A DNA stretch of 14,935 nt from CAYNGH01 sp964396845. GTDB lineage: Bacteria; Vulcanimicrobiota; JAJTBE01; CAYNGH01. The position numbers and the translations under genes are program-made. The notes below the pieces were generated by a model. It was given only the letters and a program-made list of their open reading frames with translations, searched no databases and had not been told where the DNA came from. Positions within the stretch are counted from its first letter, which is position 1. The number at the start of each line of letters is the position of its first letter. Shown here piece after piece: positions 6,475-14,225 of this stretch. The DNA lies in assembly GCA_964396845.1 (NCBI GenBank), contig CAYNGH010000079.1:1-14935 (forward strand). Reading direction: 5' to 3'.

Positions 6475-7263
6475 TCACTGGCTCATTTTTTCCATTATCA
6501 GCTTTCTTCGATCCGGAGGCAATTTCCGGGATCCTTCCCGGAGGATGTAACGGGTTGATGGCGATGGTTTTTTTGAATAATAATCAAGAAACTTCTCCAC
6601 CCGGAACCGATCTCTGGGGCTTAATTCCCGCAGAAGCCATGCAACTGCTTTTTGAACATTTTCATCGGGATCCTTCATCACTCCCTTGAGAATATCCAGA
6701 AAGACACCAATCCCCTCCCCAGGAATCAGGGGAACAACAGGGATGAGGCTGACAATGCCAAAACGGCGAATCCATGGGTTGGGGGATTTGACCAGGGTTG
6801 TGCTGTGCCGGAGGGCTGTGAGGGTATTCTCTTCTGCAAAGGGCCGATATCCATCCAGGGCCAGGGCATCGCATATTTCCCAGTTGTCCAGATCTGCCAT
6901 CCAGTTCATTGCCAGCCGGTGAGCCTGTTTTGAATCCATCCTGAAAAGCTCTCCCAGGGCTTCACAGGCAACCCGGCGTTCTTCTCTGGATCCCCGATCC
7001 CACAGCTTTTTCAACAGCAGAATTCCCAGGGAGGCATCCTTATGGAGGAATTCTGCCACATAGCCGGCAATGGCCGACAAAACCGGGACTGGGGTGCCGT
7101 AGGTCTTGGAAAGACCCGGGACTTGAATTTCAAGACGTTCTGAATATTTTTCTGATGAGTATCTATGAAAATACTCCAGCATCAGGTCGATGAACTCTTC
7201 CATGCCCTGAACCCTGGCAAATTCCTTTTTAATTTCTTTGTGATCAATAGTATCCAACTGCAA
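6475..7263 (-). CDS. AlkD-like DNA alkylation-repair glycosylase (HEAT-repeat)
   Basis: An all-helical protein of about 262-267 residues resembling the AlkD family, which removes alkylated bases from DNA. The residues that define the AlkD active site can be placed. Numbered from the ATG at 7278, they are W133 and D137 in NWEICDALA, R171/R172 in NPWIRRFGIVSLIP, and W214 in VQKAVAWLLRELS. Spacing is close to that of characterised AlkD (W, +4 D, +35 R), with about three extra residues before the last W. Repeated helix pairs with RR/RE motifs fit HEAT-like repeats. The ATG at 7278 has no ribosome-binding site, while TTG 7263 is preceded by GAGGTG at seven bases, so I choose the TTG. The five residues lost lie outside the fold. 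It converges on the shared terminator and diverges from the TPR gene. Activity is inferred from these residues; AlkC-type or inactive relatives remain possible. Confidence 0.8.
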   Translation of the reverse strand: MQLDTIDHKEIKKEFARVQGMEEFIDLMLEYFHRYSSEKYSERLEIQVPGLSKTYGTPVPVLSAIAGYVAEFLHKDASLGILLLKKLWDRGSREERRVACEALGELFRMDSKQAHRLAMNWMADLDNWEICDALALDGYRPFAEENTLTALRHSTTLVKSPNPWIRRFGIVSLIPVVPLIPGEGIGVFLDILKGVMKDPDENVQKAVAWLLRELSPRDRFRVEKFLDYYSKKPSPSTRYILREGSRKLPPDRRKLIMEKMSQ

Positions 7264-7400
7264 TGAACCACACCTCATCTGGTTATTTTACCATGATGCC
7301 GGGATATCCTTGAAAAGGAACAGGATTCATAAAAAATCATCTCTTCTCTTGGAGGATTGGCCGGAAGGATTAAATAATATTCCAAAGAGGCGGTGAATTA

Positions 7401-8528
7401 ATGCGGGATGAAATAGAAAAAATGATGGACAGGGGAAACCACTGTCACCGGCAGGACCTTCTGGATGAGGCCAGAGATCTTTTCAAGAATGCAGCCCGGT
7501 CAGCCCGGTCAGGAGGATACCCGGATCTGCAGGCAGATGCCCTTTTCAAGCTGGGCATGATTCGATTCAGCCAGGGAGATTTTCACAAAGCCCGCAGACA
7601 CTGGGAAATGGCCCGGGATCTCTACATCGAACAACAGGACACCCTGCGTCAGGCGGATGTATTGTACAACCTGGGAAACCTGGAAATGTCCCAGGGTAAT
7701 CATCACCAGGGGGCAGTAAACTTCAAGCAGGCCTACAGCCATTATGTTGCAGAAGAAAAAACCCACAACACCGCCGATGCCGCATTCAGCCTGGCCCTTT
7801 GCAGTATGGAAACAGAAGATTATGCCACTGCCTTTGACTCTTTCTTTGATGCACTGGATATATACGAGGAGCTGGAAGACAGGGAAGCCACCGCAGACAC
7901 AAAATACCAGATTGGCAAAATGTTCAACAGAATAGAAGAACCAGCTCAGGCCCTAAATTACTTCAAGGGATCCCTGAAGATATACCAGGATCTTGATATG
8001 GAAACCCGAATTGCCGACTGCCATTTTCAGCTGGGAAATGTCCTGCTGGATCAGGAAAAACCTGATGAAGCCCTGGAGGAAATGAAACTTGCCCTGGATG
8101 CTTATTCCCGGGCGGGAGAGAACCGCTACCAGGCGGAAACCCTGCTGAACATGGGAACTGCCTGTGAAGAGAAAAAAGATTCAGAACAGGCCAAAAAGTA
8201 TTATATGGAAGCCGACAAATTGTTTCAGCAGGAAGAGGACCATAAAGGTTCCGGCGATGCCCTCTACAACCAGGGATCCCTGGAAGAAGAAGCAGACAAC
8301 AACATGGAAGCCCTGAAACAATATACCCGCTCCCTGAACGCATACCGCCGGGGAAATGACCTGGAAGGCCAGGGTGATGCCTATTTTGCCATGGGCAGGG
8401 TTTACCGCCGGATGAAAGACATCGAAAACTCATATCATTTTTACAAACAGGCCCTGGTATGCTTTGAGAAGAACGACAACATCAATAGAGCAGTAAAAAC
8501 CAGGGAAGAGATGCAGGAAATAATCTAA
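7401..8528 (+). CDS. TPR protein made of nine 40-residue repeats
   Basis: 375 residues, almost entirely tetratricopeptide repeats. From residue 42 to 361 there are eight units of exactly 40 residues with no insertions, beginning DLQADALFKLG, LRQADVLYNLG, HNTADAAFSLA, EATADTKYQIG, TRIADCHFQLG, RYQAETLLNMG, KGSGDALYNQG and EGQGDAYFAMG. A degenerate first unit (residues 2-41) and a short end helix complete it. The 40-residue period, rather than 34, matches the longer-helix TPRs of LGN, MalT and Rap-type regulators, which bind peptides or partner proteins. There is no signal peptide, DNA-binding domain or enzyme domain, so it is probably a cytoplasmic adaptor. GAGGCGGTG lies before the ATG. It is divergent from the AlkD-like gene across about 137 bases; I see no convincing promoter there. 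Confidence 0.85.
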   Translation: MRDEIEKMMDRGNHCHRQDLLDEARDLFKNAARSARSGGYPDLQADALFKLGMIRFSQGDFHKARRHWEMARDLYIEQQDTLRQADVLYNLGNLEMSQGNHHQGAVNFKQAYSHYVAEEKTHNTADAAFSLALCSMETEDYATAFDSFFDALDIYEELEDREATADTKYQIGKMFNRIEEPAQALNYFKGSLKIYQDLDMETRIADCHFQLGNVLLDQEKPDEALEEMKLALDAYSRAGENRYQAETLLNMGTACEEKKDSEQAKKYYMEADKLFQQEEDHKGSGDALYNQGSLEEEADNNMEALKQYTRSLNAYRRGNDLEGQGDAYFAMGRVYRRMKDIENSYHFYKQALVCFEKNDNINRAVKTREEMQEII

Positions 8529-8764
8529 AACCTTTTTCAATCCTCAGCTCATAAAAATGGAATGGAGCCTGACAATGCAAGCTCCATTCGTGGGTTCGGG
8601 TTGTGGGGAAAATCTACCTCTGATTTTATCTGTTTTTTTCAGAGCATCCCAACCCCCATGTATCTATATCATAGTCATTATTGCCGGTAATCTCAATTCG
8701 TCAGATATTAAAAAACTGTAAAAAATGTTAAATTTCTCTTTTATTCTGTTAAGAATAATTAACA
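8529..8764 (+). other. Gene-free AT-rich stretch with possible RNA structure
   Basis: No coding frame is convincing here. AATGGAGC (8561-8568) pairs with GCTCCATT (8581-8588), an eight-pair hairpin without a T run. Just downstream, GGGTTG (8598-8603) can pair with CAACCC (8650-8655), enclosing two small hairpins: AAAATC/GATTTT (8609-8627) and TCTG/CAGA (8629-8643). Together these could form a branched 3' UTR or small RNA downstream of the TPR gene. The remainder to 8764 is AT-rich with no feature I can name. Confidence 0.3.
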
Positions 8765-8793
8765 AAAACGGGCCATCATCGACAGCCCGTTTT
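8763..8793 (-). terminator. Terminator of the 8813 minus-strand gene
   Basis: AAAACGGGC (8765-8773) and GCCCGTTTT (8785-8793) form a nine-pair stem with an 11-base loop. Read on the minus strand it is followed by a T-rich run. It starts 20 bases after the stop of the minus gene. A weaker T run on the plus side could also stop readthrough from the TPR gene. Confidence 0.75.
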
Positions 8794-8812
8794 ATCAACA
8801 GTAAAAGCAAAG

Positions 8813-9478
8813 TTAATTGAGAACTTCATCCACTTCAATTGTCCATTCCCCACTGGCAGTGATATCGATTATAAAATCACTCTCCCGGGGGATTTTTACT
8901 CTTTTGGTTTCAGTGACAGAACCGATGCCTGAGGCAAGATCCTCAACCTTTGCGCCGTAGTTGTTTAGAAGGACAGCAGAAAACTGACGGCCACCGGTAT
9001 GTTTCACCTTGAAGTCATATGTGCCTGCCTTCAGTTTAAACACCGGGGTGGCATCCCGGGTTTCCGTGGTCCCGGAAAAATTCCTCTTACCCGGCTCATT
9101 GATGGTTGACTTGACGGAAACAATCCATTCGCCGTCGGTTTCTCCTGCAATGTAGAACATGGGAGCTTCCCCTTCCCCGGCATTTTCACCCTGTTCTGTT
9201 TTGGGGATTCCCACCACGGTGATCCCCAGGTAAGGGCCGACACCCTGGGCCAGGTTCTTTATGACAGCTCCCCCGGCCTGACGAAAATCGATCTTGAAAT
9301 TGCTGAATCCTCTATGATCCACCTCAAACAGGTAAAGCCCAGGCTTCAGTTTGAACTGCCTTGTGGATTTTTCTCCCTGTTCCCTGAAGGGGTTTGCCTG
9401 GACCTGAACACAGGCCAATGTGAATAACCCCAGAATAACTGCTAAAACTATCAGAGTCCTGGTGACATTTTTTTCCAC
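8813..9478 (-). CDS. Secreted protein with two tandem beta-sandwich repeats
   Basis: 221 residues with a GTG start at 9478, set by AAGGAGGAG about seven bases upstream (minus strand). The signal peptide is residues about 1-28 (RTLIVLAVILGLFTLACVQVQA), most likely cut before NPF. The LAC sequence does not fit a lipobox well because the -3 residue is Thr, though a lipoprotein is not excluded. The mature part holds two related units. Residues about 40-123 contain FKLKPGLYLFEVDHRG...NFKIDF and GEWIVSV. Residues about 145-218 contain FKLKAGTYDFKVKHTGGRQFSAVLL and GEWTIEV. The FxLxxGxYxFxVxHxG...GEWxIxV pattern suggests beta sandwiches like small pre-peptidase C or other extracellular beta domains. 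No catalytic residues are visible, so it may be a binding or structural envelope protein. Its gene is isolated, with its own terminator. Confidence 0.75.
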   Translation of the reverse strand: MEKNVTRTLIVLAVILGLFTLACVQVQANPFREQGEKSTRQFKLKPGLYLFEVDHRGFSNFKIDFRQAGGAVIKNLAQGVGPYLGITVVGIPKTEQGENAGEGEAPMFYIAGETDGEWIVSVKSTINEPGKRNFSGTTETRDATPVFKLKAGTYDFKVKHTGGRQFSAVLLNNYGAKVEDLASGIGSVTETKRVKIPRESDFIIDITASGEWTIEVDEVLN

Positions 9479-9750
9479 TTTTGCTCCTCCTTTTTTTTAT
9501 GGTCCCTGACGAGGTACCAAAGCGGAGCTGATGCTTGTTCCGCCCCGGTTATTGTCGGAATACTCAGGATATTTATTCGATACCTTTTTTGAAAACCCCT
9601 CCATGAATTAATCCTCTGACAACAGGATGATACAGAGAACCCCGCGGGAAAAAAGGACACCATACCGGCATCATTCCATCATCAATAATGAATGAAGGAA
9701 ATTGAATCTGTCCGGGAGAAGTTTAATTAATCAGTAACGGGAGGATGAAA

Positions 9751-9990
9751 ATGCCCATTTGTCCTTTTTCACAAGACTACCGTGAATGCTATCCCCAGTG
9801 CGCCCTTTATGCAGAGTCCATAGGGAAATGTTCTTTTTATGTATCCGCCATGCTCCTGGAGGATCTCCAGAAGGTTGCGGTGGTATCCTATGAAAAATTT
9901 GTCAGGGACGAAGAACAATATCTTCGCCAGCGTCTGGCAGAAATAGAACAGGAACGGGAGCAGGACTCCCCCAAGGGGCCTCATGAATAA
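9751..9990 (+). CDS. 79-residue four-cysteine protein coupled to the PolX gene
   Basis: Not a family I can name. Start ATG 9751 lies six bases after GGGAGG (9739-9744); the in-frame ATG at 9745 directly abuts that ribosome-binding site and is unlikely to be used. The first 30 residues hold four cysteines (C4, C13, C17, C27) in CPFSQDYRECYPQCALYAESIGKC, arranged like a small zinc or iron-sulfur site. The rest is a hydrophobic helix (YVSAMLLEDLQKVAVVSYEKF) and a charged helix (EEQYLRQRLAEIEQERE). Its stop codon overlaps the PolX-like start by eight bases, so the two are probably translationally coupled. It may therefore be an accessory or DNA-handling subunit for that protein. This role is inferred from linkage only. 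Confidence 0.72.
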   Translation: MPICPFSQDYRECYPQCALYAESIGKCSFYVSAMLLEDLQKVAVVSYEKFVRDEEQYLRQRLAEIEQEREQDSPKGPHE

Positions 9991-11701
9991 CCGGGAGATT
10001 GCCCATGTCCTGGAAAGAATAGCTCTGCTTCTTAATATGGAGGGCTCCAATCCCTTCAAAATTCGTGCTTTTGAGCGGGCTGCCAGAATCATCTCGAGTT
10101 TTGACGGTTCCATTCAAGACATGACCCGCTGGGGAGAACTCCAGTCCATCGAAGGCATCGGCAAGGGGATTGCATCGGAGGTGGAAGCCCTGGTCAACAC
10201 CGGCGAGAGTCCAGCCCTCCAAGAGCTTTCACAACGTTTTCCCCCATCAATATTTGAAATCGTTGAAGTCCCCGGAGTAGGCCCCAGAAAAGCTGTCCAG
10301 CTTTACCGGGAGCTGGGAATCGATTCCCTGGAAGATCTGGAAAGGGCTGCCAGAGGCGGACTTACTCAGAAACTCAAGGGCTTTGGATCCGTGACAGAAC
10401 AAAACATCCTGATGGGAATCATCCTGCGGATGCAGGCCATGGAGCAGAAATCCATCGGCACCGCCTTGCCCATTGCCCGGCAGGTAATGCAGGATCTCCT
10501 GGAAAACTCCTCCCTGGAACAACTCAGTGAAGGAGGGGATCTCCGCCGGAGAACCGAAACCGTCGGACGAATTGAACTGGTGGGTTCTGCCGGTCTTGCG
10601 GATCCGATTCTGGATCAGCTGGCCCAGCTCGACGGCATTGAAAAGATCCACAGCAGAAAGGCCACATCAATACTGGTGGAAAACAGCGACGGCATCGAAA
10701 TTTCCCTCCAGGTGGCAGATCCCCACAGATACGGACTGGCCCTGCTCCTGTCCACGGGAAGTTCCCCCCACACTCTGCGAATCAAGAACATGCTCAATCA
10801 GGGGGGATATATCATCCGCAACGGCGGGCTTTATAACTCCAGCGACAGTTTTGTCCCCACCCCTGACGAGGAAACCCTTTACCAGCTGGCAGGACTGCCC
10901 TTCATCCCACCCCAGGTCAGAAATACCGGACAGGAAGTAGATGAATACCTTGCCAACCCAGCCCTTCAACTCATTCAACAAAGTGACATTCGGGGAGATA
11001 TGCAGATGCACTCCCATTTCTCCGACGGCATCGCATCCATCGAAGAGATGGCCAGAAGTGCCCGACAGAAAGGGTATTCCTACATCGCAATAACGGATCA
11101 TTCCGGCAGTCTGGTTATCGCCAACGGGGTAAAGCCCGAAAGAAAGATAGGACAACACCAGGAAATCCACCGGGTCAACAGCCTTTTTGACGGCGAATTC
11201 AAAATATTCAAGGCTGCCGAGGTGGATATTCTTTCTGATGGTTCCCTGGATTACCCTGATGAACTTCTGGAACAGCTGGATTTTGTCCTGATCTCAATTC
11301 ATTCCGCTATGAAAATGAGCGAAGAGAAGATGACCAGCCGGTTAGTTCGAGCCATCAGACATCCCCGGGTTCACTGCCTGGCCCATCCATCAGGGAGGCT
11401 CATCAACCGGAGGCCCGAGATGAACATCAACTGGGATCGGGTCTTTGAAGCGGCTCTGGATGCGGGTATTGCCTTGGAAATCAATTCCCATCCCTACCGG
11501 CTGGACCTGGACGAACACCGTTGCAGAACTGCCCGGGATATGGGAATTCCTTTGTTCATCAACACCGATGCCCACAGCCCTGAAGAACTTGACATGATGG
11601 AGTTCGGGGTTTCCATCGCCCAACGGGGATGGATTCGTAAAGAAGACGTGGTCAACACGCTGCCCCCTGACAGACTTTTAGAATGGTTAAAATCAAAATA
11701 A
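9983..11701 (+). CDS. polX: PolX-family protein with PHP nuclease domain and degenerate polymerase site
   Basis: 572 residues, the usual bacterial PolX length. Helix-hairpin-helix motifs IEGIGKGIA (about 56-64) and VPGVGPRKA (96-104) bind DNA. The palm and thumb follow (about 150-310, including TGSSPHTLRIK at 258-268), then a PHP domain (about 338-560). PHP metal ligands are all placed: H343 and H345 (MHSHFSDG), D348, H373 (TDHS), E413 (AAEVDIL), H440, H468 (AHPSGR), H503, D529 and H531 (NTDAH). In contrast, the polymerase motif that normally reads G(S)xRRGKETVGDxDxL reads GDLRRRTETVGRIEL here, so the two catalytic Asp become R196 and E198. The third, in VDLRV of active enzymes, aligns with S241 (IEISLQV). 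Polymerase activity is therefore probably lost while 3'-5' exonuclease or phosphoesterase activity remains, as reported for noncanonical PolX proteins. AAGGGG lies four bases before the ATG, which overlaps the preceding gene by eight bases. Confidence 0.88.
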   Translation: MNNREIAHVLERIALLLNMEGSNPFKIRAFERAARIISSFDGSIQDMTRWGELQSIEGIGKGIASEVEALVNTGESPALQELSQRFPPSIFEIVEVPGVGPRKAVQLYRELGIDSLEDLERAARGGLTQKLKGFGSVTEQNILMGIILRMQAMEQKSIGTALPIARQVMQDLLENSSLEQLSEGGDLRRRTETVGRIELVGSAGLADPILDQLAQLDGIEKIHSRKATSILVENSDGIEISLQVADPHRYGLALLLSTGSSPHTLRIKNMLNQGGYIIRNGGLYNSSDSFVPTPDEETLYQLAGLPFIPPQVRNTGQEVDEYLANPALQLIQQSDIRGDMQMHSHFSDGIASIEEMARSARQKGYSYIAITDHSGSLVIANGVKPERKIGQHQEIHRVNSLFDGEFKIFKAAEVDILSDGSLDYPDELLEQLDFVLISIHSAMKMSEEKMTSRLVRAIRHPRVHCLAHPSGRLINRRPEMNINWDRVFEAALDAGIALEINSHPYRLDLDEHRCRTARDMGIPLFINTDAHSPEELDMMEFGVSIAQRGWIRKEDVVNTLPPDRLLEWLKSK

Positions 11702-11730
11702 AGCTCAGGTTCACCCCGGCAAAAGCCATA

Positions 11731-13116
11731 TCAGGCAACACCTTCAGCAATGTCTTTCTTTAAAACCTGCCTCATGAACCGGTGCATCAGGCCCCCCTGA
11801 ATCCACCAGATAATCAGTATGCATACCTGGGGAATCAAAAAGGTCATGAACCACAACCGCATATAACCGGCAATGGGCCGACTTGCCGGCGATATGAAAC
11901 CATTGAAAGTTCCGATGAGGGCAATGGCGGATACAAGAATAAGAACAAGGCTGTAACTTGTGATGTCCGGAGATTCCTGAGAAAAAAAGTATTCCAGGAA
12001 CACCACCAGGGTAATGATGAAAAACACCTGGTGATAATCCCATACCAGTTGCAGAAATAAAAAGACCGCAACAGGCAGAAAAGAAAGATGAAATGTTGCC
12101 AGCCATCCATGATCCCGTGATTCTTTTGTCTTGAACTTAAAACTCATCACAAGAGTATAAAGAAGCACTGCCAGGTTTGAAGTCATCAGAAATGCAAGAA
12201 AGAGCCTTACCATGTGAGGGGCATCCATCAGGGGCGGATTAAGAGGTGTCCGGGAAAAAAGCCTCCGGGCAAAGGAATGAACCGTCTGGGAGCTGAGTTT
12301 GTCAATATTTACAAAAAAACTTGTGTAAGTTGTTATGTTGTTGGATATATATTCCGGGATAACCGCAAGCCCCAGGTAGATAACAACAAACAGGTGAATG
12401 AGCAGGAAAGACATTATAAAATACAGCACCGGTTTAAATTTTCTCCGAGCCAGAAAATAAAATATCAGGATTCCCGGAGTGATCTTGATGGAAACTGCCA
12501 GGGCGATAAAAAGCCCGCAGAGAAAAGGCCTGTCGGTGAGATCCCAGTATATGGCCAGGGCCAGGAGCATCATCATAAGAGTGTTCACCTGACCTTGAAG
12601 ATTGTTGTGAACTACCGGAGAAAAAAACAAGGCAAAGGCAAAATACAGCAGAAACCTGGGCCGGGACACATTCCCGCCAGTGTTGAGCTTTATGATGAGA
12701 TACAGAATCCATATGGTGACAATCAGGAATAAGTGATTGGCAAAAAACCAGAAACGGTTCACCTGGGAAAGGCTCCACCGGGCCAGAAAAGAAAAGATAA
12801 CATAAATAAGAGGCGGATAAGTTATGGCATTCCTGTGGCCGTCGGCGATACTGCCAAAGTTCCTGAAATAATTCCGAAATTCTTCTTCCACATAGATATG
12901 AGGATTATTGTCAGCTATCATCAACCCGCAGTAATAATAGTTGGCAATATCTCCAGCCTTTTCGTGAACAAATACATATCGCCATGAAAACAGGTAATCA
13001 GGCAGGACAAAGGTTATCATCAGAACCGTGCAGAGAATGAAAAATCCAAGAACAAGGATTTTACTGCCATCCTGGTTTTTCTGGTTTTCCCTTTTTGGAA
13101 GGAGTCCTTCAATCAT
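11731..13116 (-). CDS. GT87-like (DUF2029) integral membrane glycosyltransferase
   Basis: About 461 residues with roughly ten to twelve hydrophobic spans. Family marks (numbered from TTG 13158) are D70 in the first loop (AGDIANYYYCG), YPPLIYVIFSF (114-124), GQVNTLMMMLLALAIYW (189-205) and ALAVSIKITPGILIFYFLARRK (219-240). Together these are the signature of GT87-type GT-C enzymes, which use polyprenyl-phosphate sugars to mannosylate lipids or glycans on the outer face of the membrane. The acidic D70 would be the catalytic base by analogy. Start choice is uncertain: ATG 13116 and TTG 13158 both lack a good ribosome-binding site. I use the ATG, which leaves about 18 residues before the first span. 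Its stop lies 29 bases from the convergent PolX stop, with no obvious terminator between. The acceptor substrate is unknown. Confidence 0.75.
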   Translation of the reverse strand: MIEGLLPKRENQKNQDGSKILVLGFFILCTVLMITFVLPDYLFSWRYVFVHEKAGDIANYYYCGLMIADNNPHIYVEEEFRNYFRNFGSIADGHRNAITYPPLIYVIFSFLARWSLSQVNRFWFFANHLFLIVTIWILYLIIKLNTGGNVSRPRFLLYFAFALFFSPVVHNNLQGQVNTLMMMLLALAIYWDLTDRPFLCGLFIALAVSIKITPGILIFYFLARRKFKPVLYFIMSFLLIHLFVVIYLGLAVIPEYISNNITTYTSFFVNIDKLSSQTVHSFARRLFSRTPLNPPLMDAPHMVRLFLAFLMTSNLAVLLYTLVMSFKFKTKESRDHGWLATFHLSFLPVAVFLFLQLVWDYHQVFFIITLVVFLEYFFSQESPDITSYSLVLILVSAIALIGTFNGFISPASRPIAGYMRLWFMTFLIPQVCILIIWWIQGGLMHRFMRQVLKKDIAEGVA

Positions 13117-13158
13117 CAGCTTATGGAGGTTTCTCCCGGTTCTGGAATAAGGCGACAA

Positions 13159-13359
13159 ATCGCCACTGCAGAAACACCAGGCCCGGAATCTTGTTGTGAT
13201 GCCATAACCGGGCCGAAACTGCCGGCAACTGGCAAAACCGTGCTCTTTTCAGTCACAGACAATCAAATATGAGGGCATCCCTGCTGGTGCGTATTTCTTT
13301 GAGAAAACAGGTGTTTCCTTCCGCCGGAGCTCCGGGGCAGAACAGCTGACAACACCGCT
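13159..13359. other. Gene-free stretch upstream of the glycosyltransferase, with two inverted repeats
   Basis: GGCCCGG (13180-13186) and CCGGGCC (13208-13214) form a seven-pair inverted repeat with a 21-base gap. CCGGAGCTCCGG (13324-13335) is a perfect palindrome. This would be the leader and promoter region of the glycosyltransferase, but I see no clear -10/-35 pair and no coding frame. Confidence 0.4.
13351..13359 (+). repeat. Left copy of 9-bp flanking direct repeat
   Basis: AACACCGCT is repeated exactly at 13451-13459, immediately outside the MITE-like element, as a target-site duplication would be. Confidence 0.55.
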
Positions 13360-13450
13360 TCATTGGTGTTCGGTTAAGTAATATAACTCAGTAGCTGTGA
13401 CGTCTGGATATTGATGGAGCAAGAATTGCAATCTTAACCGAACACGGATG
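13360..13450. mobile_element. 91-bp MITE-like element with terminal inverted repeats
   Basis: CATTGGTGTTCGGTTAAG (13361-13378) is matched by the reverse complement of 13433-13450 (CATCCGTGTTCGGTTAAG). That is 16 of 18 bases, with an unbroken 13-base core. Between them are about 54 AT-rich bases without coding capacity. A 9-bp direct repeat, AACACCGCT, flanks it (13351-13359 and 13451-13459). Size, ends and duplication fit a miniature inverted-repeat element mobilised by an unseen full-length IS. A structured repeat element of the REP type is an alternative. It inserted only a few bases past the stop of the methyltransferase gene. Confidence 0.55.
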
Positions 13451-13459
13451 AACACCGCT
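13451..13459 (+). repeat. Right copy of 9-bp flanking direct repeat
   Basis: AACACCGCT, identical to 13351-13359, directly follows the right inverted end of the MITE-like element, five bases before the stop codon (minus strand) of the methyltransferase gene. Confidence 0.55.
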
Positions 13460-13463
13460 GTCA

Positions 13464-14213
13464 TTATTTAAAAAATACCGCCACCAGATCCCGGGACTCT
13501 TGCAAATCAAAAACGGAGCCGTCCAGTCCGCCGTAAAACTCAACCCTGTCAAAGCCAGCCCCTATGGAGGCATCCCTGAAAAACTCCATGTCCAGATAAT
13601 GCATATCCGCAGTGTTCAGGGTCACATCCCATTCCCCGTCATCGGTTTTCTCCAGCAGGTTTACCACCACCACTGCCAGTTCGTTTCGAAAATGAAAGGT
13701 CTTCAGGAATACCATCTCCCGGCCTTCCACCCGGGCACGGCGGATTTCCGTGCGATCCTGTCTCCCGAAGGAATGAAAATTAAGCACATGCACCATGGCC
13801 AGTCCTCCCGGAGGCAGAAGCCGGAAAAAATTCTCCAGCACCATCCGGGCCTTGTCAGGGCCAAGGGAAGCCATGGAATTGCCGATATTGATTATTCCCT
13901 GGTATTTTCCCGGTTCAATCCCGTCAAGACAGGTCATATCCTCCAGGAAAAATTGCGGGATCACTCCTGTTTTTTCGGCTTCCTGCCGGGCCAGATCCAA
14001 CTGCCACGGGCTGGTGTCGGCGCCGTCGGCTTCAAAACCCTCCCGGCGAAGATAAATCACATGACGGCCATTACCGCATCCGCAGTCCAGAACCCGGCGG
14101 ACTCCCGCATCCCGGAGTATTTTCTTGATAAAAGGCCCTTCCTTTAACAAACGTTTTTCCCAGTTGACCATATTCTGATAATACAAGGGGAGCTTTTTAA
14201 ACTTGTCAGTCAT
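13464..14213 (-). CDS. Class I SAM-dependent methyltransferase
   Basis: 249 residues, single Rossmann-type methyltransferase domain. SAM motif I is VLDCGCGNGRHVIYL (41-55). The acidic end of strand two is GADTSPWQLDLA (64-75, D66 binding the ribose), then FFLEDMTCL (88-96) and LLPPGGLAMVHVLNFHSF, the usual strand-five loop. The C-terminal half (about 150-249) has beta-rich substrate-recognition sequence like UbiE/Methyltransf_25 relatives, ending in a conserved-looking DLVAVFFK. The substrate cannot be told. A GGTGAT lies just upstream of the ATG, a weak ribosome-binding site. It is divergent from the membrane protein at 14293 across about 80 bases. Confidence 0.85.
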   Translation of the reverse strand: MTDKFKKLPLYYQNMVNWEKRLLKEGPFIKKILRDAGVRRVLDCGCGNGRHVIYLRREGFEADGADTSPWQLDLARQEAEKTGVIPQFFLEDMTCLDGIEPGKYQGIINIGNSMASLGPDKARMVLENFFRLLPPGGLAMVHVLNFHSFGRQDRTEIRRARVEGREMVFLKTFHFRNELAVVVVNLLEKTDDGEWDVTLNTADMHYLDMEFFRDASIGAGFDRVEFYGGLDGSVFDLQESRDLVAVFFK

Positions 14214-14225
14214 ATCATCACCATC

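Noticed and set aside
7279..7400. Promoter pair in the AlkD/TPR divergent gap
   Set aside because: TTGG-like and TAAATA-like words exist but spacing or matches are too poor to call.
9403..9424. Lipobox in the 8813-9478 protein (TLAC)
   Set aside because: Thr at -3 is a poor fit, and VQA before NPF is a better ordinary cleavage site. Not fully excluded.
13371..13445. Integron attC-like site (GTTAAGT and CTTAAC)
   Set aside because: The core motifs are in the wrong order and orientation for attC, one core has a mismatch, and no integron integrase or cassette is present.
13500..14147. 215-residue plus-strand frame
   Set aside because: Exact antisense of the methyltransferase, whose SAM motifs are clear on the minus strand.
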